From Notolepis coatsorum (taxonomy: Eukaryota > Chordata > Actinopteri > Aulopiformes > Paralepididae), in NCBI GenBank assembly GCA_963971535.1, contig OZ020591.1, positions 16,850,823-16,914,822 of the forward strand: a DNA stretch of 64,000 bases. Reading direction: 5' to 3'. Each line of letters starts with the position of its first letter. Positions within the stretch are counted from its first letter, which is position 1. Both the position numbers and the translations under genes were made by a program. This document shows positions 31,375 through 43,640 of the stretch, piece after piece. Under the pieces are notes generated by a model. That model was not told where the DNA came from and did no database searches. It saw only the letters and a list, made by a program, of their open reading frames with translations.

Positions 31375-33589
31375 CATCACGACAGTGCTGAGTAAAAACA
31401 TACCCAACCAGGGTCTCCATAGCGCTTAACCCTGTGACACCCGGACCGACCTGGCATTTTTCCCCCTGAAAAAAGCCCAAGTCCCTCAGGGTACCAGAAC
31501 AGCAGATCTGCATCCCCGGCGGACAACGGGTTCAACTGATCCGGACCAGCGTGACCAGAACCAGTCCCGTGCCCTAACCACGCCGACATGCCTACTCCAG
31601 GAGAAAGGGCAGATATGCGTGTCGATCTTAACATGAAAAGAAGGCGCCACCCAGACGTTCGGGCGAACCGCGCCTGGTGGCCCACCCCAAGGGCGTGAGA
31701 CCCCTCTACATATGTTCAGATCCATTCCGTCATCATCCCCCAGACATGAACGAGAATCCGTCGAAAACCAACCCAGGTCGTGGGATTTGGTCGTCGGAAG
31801 AGGAAAAACCCCCATCTCAGTTGCTTTATAAAAACGCTGTTTTAACCACAAGCAACCAAGGCGTGCCAGTCAGTCACCTGTTTACAGCGAGCTAGCACTA
31901 TACGTGCGTCGGGACACACCCCCATCAATGAACAGGCTATTTAGACCTGTCATTGAATCCCCAAGGCGCCCAGGGGAACGACAAGAGGGGTGTGACACTT
32001 CCTAACTCCAACACTTTTTGAATAGAAAAGAAGGAAGCATCAACAGTATGTATCCCAGTCTACACAGCCGGGGGTAAACATTTTTCACATTTTTACATCC
32101 CACCACCCTCCCATAGGAAGGAGACGGGGATCCCCAGAGAGACTTCCCACGCGAGCTGTACAGATTGAAAAGAATATATTGCACCTTGAGCCATGTAAAA
32201 AATTGGTTTTAGGGCTCTCCGGGGAAGAAGCACTGAACCCATACACACTCAATAATCGAATTGAATCGAATACATATACAATAGAATAGGACACCTTCTA
32301 GAGGGTCCACTCACTTTGACAATCTGAGGAGGAAGGCTCTGTACTCTGATGGAGGCTCCCTCACATGGAAGAAGGAGTCCGAACTCACAGAAGGCCCGAA
32401 TAGGCGCTTGGTGAGGAGGAGCCCTGACCACCCCCCTGAAACAGATCCATCACATGGACCTGAACAATACACGGAAGTCCTACCAACAGAGACGCGCACG
32501 GTGACGTACTCTATGGCGGGGGAATTCCTGCGGTGCACACGCCCAATATACCAGGCCGTGGGACCAGGAAACTCCCTCCCCCCCGTAACGTGCCGAACCG
32601 CCACGTGACGGGAACCTTGAAGGACAGGGGGTGTACCCCTGACCGACAGAAACAAGGAGGAGAGGAAAGGTTACCAGTTCACCCCTTTACGACCCCACAC
32701 CCATGATACGATGTAATGACAAAAAGAGAATATGACACAGTCATAGTCAGCTCTATGAAGCGTTTGACAGCTCCACACAGCGCATGAGCTAACCTGCTAT
32801 CTGATTTTTACTAAGGAAAAAACACAGAATAGAGAGGGCTCTAAGAGCCCTGGTCCAACATACACATGTGCTTCTGTGGCCAGTCCAACCCAGTTGTAGG
32901 TCACATGACACACACAACCCATCATCACCTACAAAAAATGGCAAAAACACTCTACAGAGGAACGCCGTTTTTCATAATGAGAGAATACATAATTCTCGAT
33001 TAGTATCGGCCACAGGCCTTGCTAAGCACACACGACAGCGACCAAACAATCTTTTCTTTTAGGAAAATAAAGTTTCTCCAGCAGTTTTAGCACAACCTCA
33101 GCAATCAAGCTAAGGGTTACATCGCATCCCTACCACACAAAAGACACAATGTAGTGCAACATGTCTGATAGGAGGATGAAAAAGTCCCCAGGGAACCGGG
33201 GGGAAACACAATCCTCTTATTTTACCCTCAATACGGCCAGTTAAAACAGGAAAACCTGTTAATATGTGAACACTGTTCATTGTCATCACAGGCTGAGAAA
33301 AGAACATTCTTTTACTCACTTGTCACTAAGCATAGCTTCATAGGTTAGTTACCTTAGTTGTGAGTACACGGTACATATAAACACACATGATGTTTCTCAC
33401 ACAACAACCAGATCATTTTCTGTAACAACCCGATTTGCACGGAGAAGCTAACTGCCAGTGACAAAGACAGTTCACACATAACTCGCGTCGTATCCTAAAT
33501 GCATTGCAGCAACACACGTTTTGGGAAAACATCGTTATTCACAAAACATTTAGAAAGGTAAAACCAGAAGACGTGTTATAAGGTCTGGT

Positions 33590-34200
33590 CAAACCTTGTC
33601 CTACCCGGAACGTAGATCAGCGAAGTGCAGTCACAAGACACCGTAGGAACACAGCCGCTCCTGTGTTGTTCGAACTGGGCAGCGTAGCCGCTCCAACCCG
33701 CACTACAGTCCTCTTTGTTGACGCAACCTTGCCGTCCTGGCTCAGGGCAGGGTCGACGAACATCTCCTGTCAAAGACGACGTCGTAGTCCAGAGTGTTTA
33801 AAAACATGTTATAATCAAAGCACGTTCAACAGAGTAGCATTAAGCTAACGGCCGCTCCAACCGTTCGGGCGCTACTGCCCCTGCTCGCGAGACGCCGAGC
33901 TAACGGCGCACGCGACCAGAAGCAAGCTCGCGGCGGCGCGCGAGGAGCTGAAGCTACCCCACGCCAGGCCTTGGCCTATAGCAGCAAGCTAACGTTACCT
34001 AGTGATCACGACATGCTAGCGCCGCAGCTAACAGCTGACTGGCTAACAGTAGGCCCAACCTAAGTAGGCCATGCAGCGATCCCAGCAGGCTAACGCAGCA
34101 GCTAACAGCTGACTGGCTAACCGTAAGCTAAGCAGCTATCACCTGAACTTGTATACAATGACATAACACTCACCCAGACAGGCCGCCGTTCTGAACCTCT
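33590..34200. other. GC-rich segment with gene-start-like composition
   Basis: Within the inverted-repeat element, this segment is rich in gctaac, gttagc and CpG, as in many fish 5' untranslated exons. On the minus strand a strong donor-like ctgg/gtgagtg occurs near 34175. A 36-bp stretch (gcagctaacagctgactggc and neighbours) is duplicated. No coding frame could be assigned. It may be a captured promoter or first exon, or just element sequence. Confidence 0.25.
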
Positions 34201-35204
34201 CCTCACTTTTTTAGAGAAAAGAGAAACAAGATGTCAACACTGCTTTACAACGGTGATTTTACCAACACCCGACGGAATCAGCACAATACCAAACTGGCCT
34301 GTGTAGCTGACTTGAACATGGATCTGCCGCTATCGCACATCCATGCACATATCTCCTCGTGAAGGAATACTCTCATTTGGATATGAAAGAAGGGGCTTAA
34401 CACGGGACAGAGAGATATCCACTCGTCCAGAAAACACAGGGATCACCAGTGTTAATGGTCGCGGCCCACTAGTTAAACTAAAATGGCTTCAGACCAAGGT
34501 CTTCTGTCGTCTAGGAGACTGAACAAAGGACCCTAGCCTGGGCCCGGTTTTCATAAACATTGTCAATTAGTCCCCATAGCACTAACAGACAAGTGGAGCC
34601 TGCCAGCAAAAACACTACTCACCCAACCTGGAACGCACCGCTTCTCACAACAGCGGCGCGCCACTACAGTCCCTGCACCGCCGGAGGGTTTCACTCCATC
34701 CAGCCGCATCAAAGAAGACTGTAGCTGGGAGGTATGTAGCGGCGTGAACCCCCAATACGAAACCGGTGGAGTTTGTGGAATGATCACCATCTTCCAGACA
34801 CTCCAGTACGAAGACAATATCGCCGTATTTTCTCGTTTTAAAATAGTGAGAGAGAAAATAAAGATATGATGTCAACGTATTCTCCTTATTCTTCCTTTCC
34901 TTAGAGCAATATTTTTCTCCACGTCAAGTGGGCATATGAGCAACACGTTGCTTGTGATGAAATTTGCGAAGGAGATGAGTGTGTGGCCCATCCCGGCTTA
35001 TGTAGGTAGGCGGATGGGGGTGTGGCCAGATGAATGCTGGCATTTAAAGGTACATTTGAAATTTATTCAGTGTGCATACGCTGAAGCGAGATTATCCATG
35101 AAACGCTGAGCGTGAGCTAGTGTGGAACAGAACTCTCTGTTTCAGTCCTGTTCTCAACGGGCTGTTTCTGTGCCTGTAACGAGCGAGCTGCGTTTATTGT
35201 ACAA

Positions 35205-35370
35205 ATACAATAATTATCGTACATCTAGCAGTGGTGCGTGACCCTGTACCATAATTATACATCTAGCAGTGGTGTGTGACCCTGTACCATAATTATCATA
35301 CATGTAGCAGTGGTGCGTGACCGTGTACCATAATTATCGTACATCTAGCAGTGGTGCTTGACCCTGTACC
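35205..35370. repeat. Minisatellite, about 50-54-bp unit, interrupted by a solo LTR
   Basis: Units containing acatctagcagtggtg and gaccctgtaccataattat repeat about four times here. A further partial unit continues at 36686-36717, directly after the solo LTR. Confidence 0.85.
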
Positions 35371-35375
35371 ATAAT

Positions 35376-36685
35376 TGTAACTGAGGGGTTACAAAACCCT
35401 GACTGTATTAAAGATTGTGATAGATTAAACCACTGCTAGTTATGTACTTTAATTACTGGCCAGACAGTACATCAAATATAGATGGTGAACACCCACAAGA
35501 ACACGGCATTGACAAAGAAATAGTATTTGAGGGTAATTTATTATTATTAGGCAACATTAGGTTACAGAATGAGAATTAGGGTCGCGCTTGTATGGCGAAG
35601 AATATACGTAAAGTCAGTCAATAGCATGAGTCACTAAGAATAGCAGGAATCCTACGATGGGTCTAAGTTGACACCACCTGTCGTATAGTAGCAACTAGAT
35701 AGGGCAACACTGGTACCGCCTGGAGACAATGGGTTCCCTCCGGGGGTGTAAGGCCTGGAGGGTAGAGGAATGTTCGGGTACTCCGTCTGATTCAATGAGG
35801 AATAAAGAGACTCCAGGTACAGGAGTCGGTCCTTGTAAACTCCCTTGATCAGCAGCAAAGTAATAATTGTAATCCAAATGCTCGACAGCATTGATGACAG
35901 CCAGCCAGCCTCCGTCCGCGAGGCCAGCCCGAGTTGTAATCCTCACGAGGTTGAATCCCAAACGACAGTGGAAATCAACGATGCTCTTCTCCGGGTACCA
36001 CATTCCAAATCAATATAATCCAACCAGTAATGGTTCTGCAATCGCCGACGCCGATTCTCCTGTGTACATGTCCAACGGTTCTCCGCCTAGGACTCCTCGG
36101 GTGTGGGCGACGTATTTAGGCCACACACCCTGGCTAAGTACACTAGCTAAAGACACGACGAACCGCTGGGTAATGCTACACACGAAAGAACTATGGCCGC
36201 ACGATATACAATAAATGAACGACTATTCACTTCACATTAGATTAGGTCGAACTCAACGTTACTTCATTAAACTCTGACACTTTTACCATTCTATTCGCAC
36301 GCGGTTCTCAATGCTCTGTTAGACGCAAGGTTGCTCACTTCACTGCACGTTGACTCGTGGTGAAGGTGGGTAAGGTACTGAACGAAGCACGGTGTGCGCA
36401 CCTTGTGCTGTATTTATACTTAAGTGAATATCTAGTCCCAAACCGCAGTCTTTGTCTGGTATCAATACGCTGACCCCGGGCATGTTCCGACATGCCTAAA
36501 CTTGTCTTTGAACCTGCCGTTGGGGGCTTGCGCGCTGGCGCCTGGGGCCGCTGTCCAATAGGAGAGCGAATATTACTCTGGTTTGAACGCAGGTAAAGGG
36601 ATATTCCGTGTATATATATAAATAATATACAAAGTATATCAAACAATAAAGGTAGATTCTCAGTTTAATCTGGCCCTTCACAACA
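35376..36685 (-). mobile_element. Solo BEL/Pao LTR (related, divergent family)
   Basis: On the minus strand it starts tgttgtgaagggccagatta and ends with cagttaca, matching both ends of the LTRs at 6541-19395 with many internal differences. The 5-bp repeat ataat flanks it at 35371-35375 and 36686-36690. No internal region remains, so it results from LTR-LTR recombination. It splits the minisatellite. Frames inside are chance. Confidence 0.88.
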
Positions 36686-36715
36686 ATAATTATTGTACAT
36701 CTAGCAGTAGTGAGT

Positions 36716-36955
36716 GTAACGGGGCGGAAGTCATTAAGGCTCAAGGCAGAGATTTGGCACTGTCACAATGGAGGTGGTTTTAAAACATGCTGGGACAACT
36801 GCCTGGGATAGTGACAGGTTGAATAGTGTCAGTTAAGACCCCGGACAGTTGCTCAGCGCACCTCCTGAGCACACTGCAGCTCAGCTCCCTTACGTGCATC
36901 AGTCTTGCTCAGTGCCGTACACACGTCAGTGGGGGAGAGAGTGAAGGTTGGGTTA
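36716..36955 (-). pseudogene. LINE reverse transcriptase fragment
   Basis: The minus strand reads SLNDFRPVTL at 36715-36745, the motif upstream of the LINE polymerase core, and continues as a decayed sequence. It ends at a gggttagggttagg stretch near 36950. Confidence 0.5.
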
Positions 36956-36959
36956 GGGT

Positions 36960-37250
36960 TAGGTTTGAAGCCGAAGGCTTATAGAGCAACCTACCCCTAA
37001 TTCAAAAACGAATTCAAAACAGTTAAAGGTTTCAAAATATAACAAACAAACAAAAGAATATATCAACATCAAAAATCAACAAAAAACGATCCTGATAAGA
37101 ACAAAAAAGGTTAAAGTTTGCAAGAAAAAACAAACAAAAAATCAACTATCAACAAAAAACGTTCCCAAAAAGAAGATAAGCCAACATAGGAAAATCAAAA
37201 CTTAATCTGCAATACCCAAGTTTCATGGTAGAGAAAAAACGGAGTAGAGA
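36960..37250. other. A-rich segment between LINE pieces
   Basis: Long runs of caaaaaa and repeated caacaaaaaacgatcct-like blocks; no gene. It may be the tail or junction of a processed insertion. Confidence 0.4.
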
Positions 37251-37254
37251 AAGG

Positions 37255-38630
37255 GGACTCAGCACACAGCCTTGCGGCACGCCGGTGTTCAGGGTGAGGG
37301 TGGAGGAGGTGAGATTAACCTAACTAACTGAGGTCTGTTCGTTAGGAAGTCTAGTATCCAGTTGCAGACCGAGGGGTTGATGTCAAGGTCCTTGGTTTCC
37401 AGAAGGTCACCACTGGTTTGGAGATGAGTTTGGAGGCGATGGTGGTGTTGAATGCTGAGGTCTATGAACAACATTCTCACATGGCTATTGCTCTCATCCA
37501 GGTGGGAGAGTGTAGCGATGAGGAGATGGCGTCCTTCGTGCTCCCGTTCTCACAAATTGGAGACTGTCGAGTGAGGGTGAGAGGCCAGATTTGAGGTGAG
37601 CCAGAGTGAGGGTTGGAGGTTGGCAGGGAGGGCAGCCTTGGTGGGCGCCTCCTGGTTGTCTCTGTCAAATCAGGCATAAAAGTCATTGAGCTCATCAGGG
37701 AGGGAGGAGTCAGTGGTTGGGGGAGAGTTGTTGGTGGATTTGTAATCCATGATGGCCTGGATGCCCTGCCACATGCATCGGGGGTCGGAGTTGTTGACGT
37801 GCTCTCTGCTTGATTCCCTTATACAGGTTAGCCCTGGCTGCACAGTAGGCCTGCTCGTCACCATATCTAAAAGCAGTGTTGCGTGCCTTTAGTAGTGAAC
37901 GGACCTCTTTGTTCATCCACAGCTTCTGATGGTGGCGACACTATCGATATTTTAATTGATGTGGTCAACAACGGAGGAGGTATAGGAGTCTATGTCTGTG
38001 TGGGAGTCCAGGGGGGCCTGAGTGTCAAACATACTCCAGTCCGTGTGGGAGTCCAGGGGGGCCTGAGTGTCAAACATACTCCAGTCTGTGTGGGAGTCCA
38101 GGGCGGCCTGAGTGTCAAACATACTCCAGTCTGTGTGGGAGTCCAGGGTGTCCTGAGTGGCAAACATACTCCAGTCTGTGTGGGAGTCCAGGGTGTCCTG
38201 AGTGTCAAACATACTCCAGTCCGTGTGGGAGTCCAGGGGGGCCTGAGTGTCAAACATACTCCAGTCCGTGTGGGAGTCCAGGGGGGCCTGAGTGTCAAAC
38301 ATACTCCAGTCTGTGTGGGAGTCCAGGGGGGCCTGAGTGTCAAACATACTCCAGTCTGTGTGGGAGTCCAGGGTGTCCTGAGTGGCAAACATACTCCAGT
38401 CCGTGTGGGAGTCCAGGGTGTCCTGAGTGGCAAACATACTCCAGTCCGTGTGTTGGAACCGCTGCTGCAGCTCAGAGTCTGTCCTCTCAGGCCATAGTAT
38501 GACTGTTCTGACTGAGGGCTTCACACGTTTGATGGGTGGGGGTTACTTTGGGAGCATCAACAAAGAGAGGTGGTCAGATGGTCCCAGGTGGAGGAGGGGC
38601 ATAGATTTGTATGCATTATAAGCCTATTGG
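37255..38630 (-). pseudogene. LINE ORF2 relic (endonuclease end to reverse transcriptase) with internal tandem expansion
   Basis: On the minus strand, right to left: the endonuclease end (LHLGPSDHLSLL), the linker starting KPSVRTVILWPERTDSELQQ, a ten-copy 15-residue repeat, and YTSSVVDHIN. Then, shifted, come [20 protein letters not shown] and a reverse transcriptase piece (LFIDLSIQHHHRL, then WILDFLTNRPQLV). This order is that of fish L2/CR1-like ORF2. Stops and frame changes occur outside the expansion. The fragment at 36716-36955 may be part of the same copy. Confidence 0.7.
37999..38448 (-). repeat. In-frame coding minisatellite, 45-bp unit, ten copies, in LINE ORF2
   Basis: Ten units encode HTDWSMF(D/A)TQ(A/D)(P/T/A)LDS, 15 residues each, without a stop. 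Normal LINEs of this kind are expected to have one such segment at this place (HTDW..F.TQ.TLDSH). Confidence 0.85.
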
Positions 38631-39172
38631 TGTGACATGGTCTACTGTCCTGTCTCCTCAAAGGTTTTATAGTTTTTTCCTCCACAGATATGGTCCTGGC
38701 AGTCCAAAATGTGGGACAGCATGGAATTGAAATCCCATTACTCATGTAAACATAATCATGCAGATCTGTGCCACAAGAAGTGAGATGGAAAAACAGGGTT
38801 CGACTTGTCTGAAGGAAAAACTGAAGCACATCACTCGCTCCTATAGTTAAAGACTAGAATACTTTATTAAGAGTTTCCTGTTAAAGACGGAAATTACTAG
38901 TGCTGTTTTTTATTATTATTATTATTAGTAGTAGTAGTAGTAGTAGTATATATATATTTCAATGTTCTTCTTATTATAATTTGTTTTACCTGTAGCCCTT
39001 TATTTAGTTTTTAACTATAGGAACAAGTGATGGTGCTGTTAGTGCTGGTTTTTAACTCCCATCCACTTTATCTTCCCAGTCTAGGGACCGGAGGTTGGCT
39101 GGAAACCTGGAGGCGGCCAGAAAGCACGGCTCCACCGCCCGCCGCCTCAACACCACGCCCTGACGGGTTCAT
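38631..39172. other. Non-coding with small microsatellites
   Basis: It contains a short ATT/AGT trinucleotide run near 38912-38950. No gene is supported. Confidence 0.5.
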
Positions 39173-39312
<140 letters not shown>

Positions 39313-39399
39313 AAATATCACTGTTGTGGCCGAGTGTGTTGTCTCACCGCAATATATAAAGCAATATATATATATATATATATATATAAAGCAACAACA

Positions 39400-39640
39400 A
39401 ACCAAAATAGTTGAAACAATATATAATATGTTAACTTTATGTCTGAAAAGGAGTAGGAAGAAGTATAAACGTATTTAATCCTACCCTTTCTCTACTACTA
39501 AGTGATTGTAGATATACATCATTCTAAGTCTAAATGCATACATACATATCTACACATACATGTACTGTTCTTTATACATTTAAATATACCCACAATATTA
39601 AAGTCAATAAATAAATAATAATCTATGTAAACTGGTGATT
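39400..39640 (-). repeat. LINE 3' untranslated fragment
   Basis: gaaaaggagtaggaagaagt is the reverse of the 3' region seen at 22620-22700, so this is a 3' end of the same LINE family on the minus strand. Confidence 0.5.
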
Positions 39641-40034
39641 GTCAAAGCCCTTCTTCATCCTGGTACCTGGTGAGAATCATGTCCTTATAGCTCTTTTTAA
39701 ACTGGTTCATGTTTGTACCTACTGGTGACAATCATGTCATCAGCTCTTTTTAAACTGGTTCATGTTTGTACCTACTGGTGACAATCATGTCATCAGCTCT
39801 TTTTAAACTGGTTCATGTTTGTACCTACTGGTGACAATCATGTCATCAGCTCTTTTTTAAACTGGTTCATGTTTGTACCTACTGGTGAGAATCATGTCGT
39901 CAGCTCTTTTTAAACTGGTTCATGTTTGTACCTACTGGTGAGAATCATGTCGTCAGCTCTTTTTAAACTGGTTCATGTTTGTACCTACTGGTGAGAATCA
40001 TGTCGTCAGCTCTTTTTAAACTGGTTCATGTTTG
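39640..40034. repeat. Minisatellite, about 53-bp unit, seven copies; continues at 41217-41330
   Basis: Units of tttgtacctactggtga plus caatcatgtcatcagctct and tttttaaactggttcatg repeat here and resume after an inserted element at 41217. Confidence 0.9.
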
Positions 40035-41216
40035 CATAGACGCCTACATAATGGAGCATTGGAAGCAGGTGCTCCACCAGTATTGAACTTGGGGGAGCAA
40101 ACGTGTCCCTTTGCTCCCTCACTTTTGATATGCCCCCCCCCAATATATAAATCTTATCTAACCATAACTACGTAATTTCAATCAAATTAATAATACGCAA
40201 TGACACTTAATAGCACGTTTTTAAGTTTCCAAAGATTGCGACACCCCCCTGCCCATTATGGTTTGATCCAGTCCCTCCCACCCCCCAGCAGACAGAGTGG
40301 AGCCCGGCACACACTCTGCACAGCGCTGCAGCCTCCAGGTGAATAAGGTGGTGGCCAGGCAGCGTGAACACTTTAGGCACAACAGCAGGCTTTTCCACTA
40401 GTAAGTTGTTCAAACAACCTATTATGTTAGACATGTCTTTACTATTGAGTGGTAAAACTTCTACCACGCAATACAATAAAAGTGTTTCACGGTCCGAAAT
40501 GCCATCTGGTCATACCGTAAAATAAATCCTCTAATAAATAATAATAATAATATAACTTTGGCGTTAGCCGCTAGCTAACGTTGTCATATTATCTAGATAA
40601 TGGTGTCAGCTGGATGACATGACTTCGTTTGCAAAATACGTTCGCTATCTATATGGCAGACGAGCAGGGCCGGATTAACGACGGCCACGGCCCGTGGGCC
40701 TCTAGTGACGAGGGGCCTCACTTTTTTTTTTTACCTTTTTTTTGGAGATCGATGTCATGACTGTGCATTGCAGATTCAGGGAGGAGGCAGAGAAGGAGAG
40801 AAAGAGACACAAGAGTTACAGGTAATGGAAATATATCTTTTTTCTCTTTCTTATTAAAAACTTGGCCTATTTGAAAGGAGATTGATTTAATAAAAATAAA
40901 TGAGCGAAAAATCAATATACAGTATATATACAGTATATATATATATTATTATTATAGTAATTGGCTATCATACTGCAATATAAACTGAGTTTTATAGTGA
41001 AAAGAGCAGCTTTATTGGTCAAGATTGAAGGCTCTATATTGCAGGAAATTGCACGTACAGGTTCATTAAATTCAAAAGAAATCTGCCGTGGAGGGGGTCG
41101 TGCATGACCCCCTCCAAACCACCCCTTGCCTGTCCCAAAAAAAAAAAAAAATAAAAAAAAAAAATAAAAAAAAAAATAATTGCACCCCCACTTTCAACTA
41201 TAACTAGGCGGCCATG
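40035..41216. mobile_element. hAT-like element inserted in minisatellite
   Basis: The 8-bp repeat catgtttg flanks it at 40027-40034 and 41217-41224. Ends are imperfect inverted repeats (catagacgcctac and, reversed, catggccgcctag). It contains a cagggccggattaa motif near 40672 and an A-rich segment, but no transposase. The 8-bp duplication fits hAT; the inverted ends are short and imperfect. Confidence 0.7.
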
Positions 41217-41439
41217 CATGTTTGTACCTACTGGTGAGAATCATGTTCTTATAGATCTTTTTAAACTGGTTCATGTTTGTACCTACTCGTGAGAATCATG
41301 TTCTTATAGATCTTTTTAAACTGGCTACAATCAGAGTTAAGCTCTAGGGAAGCTCAGAGAGAGAGGTGCTGTGCTAGCTTAACAGGTGAAACACTGCATT
41401 GGAGTGGATGAAGTGATAACACTTGGTACGTGTGGAGAG

Positions 41440-42330
41440 AGATACTATGATCTCTAGAGAGCAGAGATACTATGATCTCTAGAGTGAGAAGAGAGATACT
41501 ATGATCTCTAGAGTGAGCAGAGAGATACTATGATCTCTAGAGTGAGAAGAGAGAGATACTATGATCTCTAGAGTGAGCAGAGAGATACTATGATCTCTAG
41601 AGTGAGCAGAGAGATACTATGATCTCTAGAGTGAGCAGAGAGATACTATGATCTCTAGAGTGAACAGAGAGATACTATGATCTCTAGAGTGAGCAGAGAG
41701 ATACTATGATCTCTAGAGTGAGCAGAGAGATACTATGATCTCTAGAGTGAGCAGAGAGATACTATGATCTCTAGAGTGAACAGAGAGATACTATGATCTC
41801 TAGAGTGAGCAGAGAGATACTATGATCTCTAGAGTGAGCAGAGAGATACTATGATCTCTAGAGTGAGCAGAGAGATACTATGATCTCTAGAGTGAACAGA
41901 GAGATGGCGATCATCCCTATGTTCCCCGGGTTCTATGTTCCCCGCTTTGATTGATTAATAGATTGAACATTTTATTAATTTTTATTATTTTATTAATTAT
42001 TAATGTCCGCCTTGTTTCGAACGGTTAAGGTTAGAGTTTGGAATCAGGGCTGGTGGTCTAAAATGTTCAATCAATCAATCAAAGCGGGGAACATAGAACC
42101 CGGGGAACATAGGACCCGGGGAACATAGACATGCTCCCAGAGATACTATGATCTCTAGAGTGAGCAGAGAGATACTATGATCTCTAGAGTGAGCAGAGAG
42201 ATACTATGATTTCTAGAGTGAGCAGAGAGATACTATGATCTCTATGAGTAGAAACTGATCTCTAGGATGAGTAGAGAGAGATACTATTATGTAGTTGGTG
42301 AGTAGAGAGAGATACTATTATGTAGTTGGT
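41440..42330. repeat. Minisatellite, 29-bp unit, more than 20 copies
   Basis: Units of gagatactatgatctctag plus agtgagcaga repeat from about 41440 to 41905 and again from 42140 to 42250, with degenerate longer units to 42330. A foldback element separates the two blocks. Confidence 0.92.
41917..42128. mobile_element. Small palindromic foldback element
   Basis: The left arm (41917-41974, starting ctatgttccccgggttctat) is an inverted match to 42057-42112 (ending ccggggaacatag), with an AT-rich loop of about 80 bp. An extra gacccggggaacatag copy follows the right arm. It lies inside the 29-bp minisatellite. No clear target duplication was seen. Confidence 0.7.
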
Positions 42331-42419
42331 GAGTAGAGAGAGGGGATTCTGTTTCCACACATGCATGGAATGTGAAAAAGAGAGAGAGACTGGAAAAACA
42401 ACAGCTATGTGAATAGACC

Positions 42420-42655
42420 CTTTTCGAGCTGGTCAAACTAGAGGTGGTGGCAGAGAGGAGGATGAGAAGGAAGCTGGCCGCTATCCTGGAGAACCCCCCC
42501 CCCCACCCCCTCTGTGAGGAGCTAGCCAAGATGAGCACGTTCAGCCACACTCATACCCCCCCGACACTCCCCTAACCACCTCGGCCAGTCCTTCGTGCCA
42601 GCAGCCATCAGACTTCACAACCGTGGGCATAGACCGTGTCTTAACACTTTAAAAA
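42420..42655 (+). pseudogene. LINE C-terminal fragment
   Basis: The plus strand reads KLAAILENP, then a HPLCEELAKMSTFSH-like segment and FVPAAIRLHNRGHRP, which is the end of an L2-like LINE ORF2. A poly-C tract disrupts it near 42497. Confidence 0.55.
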
Positions 42656-42841
42656 ATGTATTCTATATTGATTAACAATCTGTTTGGTTTATTTTTTCAC
42701 CAAACACGTTTAATAAACTATTAAATGTCTCAGCAGCATCGCTGCACCTCTGCTCTTATTGAGAACTCATAATAATAAATTATACTTGTAGTGCACTTTT
42801 TTGTTCACTAGGATCCCAAAGTGCTAATGGATCTATGATTA

Positions 42842-43115
42842 ATGTACATGCTATCATACAGTTATATGCAGGTGTTTTAGTAGGTATACAGAAGGATTAT
42901 ATGCAGGTATATACAGACAGATATGGATATATATTGATTATGTGATAAATATATATATGGTATATACAGCACTATAGTACATGCTATCATAGTTATATGC
43001 AGGTGTTTAAGTAGGTATACAGAAGAATTATATGCAGGTATATACAGACAGATATGGATATGTGATAAATATATATAGTATATACAGCACTATTGTACAT
43101 GCTATCATACAGAGT
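42842..43115. repeat. Imperfect tandem duplication, about 130-bp unit
   Basis: A block with gtacatgctatcat, atgcaggtgtttta and gtatatacagacagatatgg occurs twice and starts a third time. Confidence 0.75.
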
Positions 43116-43640
43116 ATATGGGTAGACTATAGTATGAGGTGGGTGATTATGATTACAGTGTAGGGCAGTTATAGACAGTGAGAGCAGTAGGTACATTAGA
43201 AATACTGTACATTAGAAGTTCACACAAATTAAAATATGGTTAAACCCCAGTGTGTGTGTGAGTGATAGGACTCCAGAGGTCAGATAGGTGGATGTGCTGC
43301 TGTCTCGTCTCCAGTCTCCAGATCGGTCCTTTCTGTCCCCGTCTTCATTAAATGACACAATGAGCAGAAGACCGACATCCTGAGGCAGCAGCTGAAGCTT
43401 CCACAGCTCCTCCAGGTTGTTACTGCGGTGATGAAGCCGTTTACAACCCGGCTCCAGGGTCATGTGTCTGCAAAGAGGACAGTAGAGACCTGGAGTCTGT
43501 AGAGAAAGCTGTGTACTGAAGTTACTATACTCTCTATAGCAAGGCCAGATTAAGACTTCAGAGGCCCCTGGGCCAGATTCTTGTGGAGGCCCCCCCACAC
43601 ACACATACACGTGCACGCACGCACAGTGGCGTTTTTATAT
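43116..43640. other. Non-coding; no gene recognised
   Basis: It contains a short CA/GT run and a ggccagattaagacttcaga-type segment near 43547 that resembles an end of a fish DNA transposon. No coding evidence. Confidence 0.35.

Larger units (their letters stand above)
29805..35133. mobile_element. Inverted-repeat element with DIRS-like ends, non-autonomous
   Basis: Terminal arms of about 185 bp (29805-29989 and 34952-35133) are inverted copies: both begin gttctgtt outermost, share tcagcgtttcatg, and continue closely matched to the fish-typical ggccacacccccatccgcct block. Inside the left arm, 30022-30074 is a perfect inverted copy of 29782-29834, and 30074-30116 matches the outer tip of the right arm. 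A segment complementary to both outer tips is the hallmark of DIRS internal complementary regions, although its position next to the left arm is unusual. No reverse transcriptase or tyrosine recombinase is readable, so it would be a non-autonomous copy. A foldback DNA element is the alternative. The GC-rich interior has several long frames without recognised domains. Confidence 0.6.

Noticed and set aside
36945..36975. gggttagggttagg telomere-like repeats (also near 23208)
   Set aside because: Only two or three units; not enough for an interstitial telomere claim.
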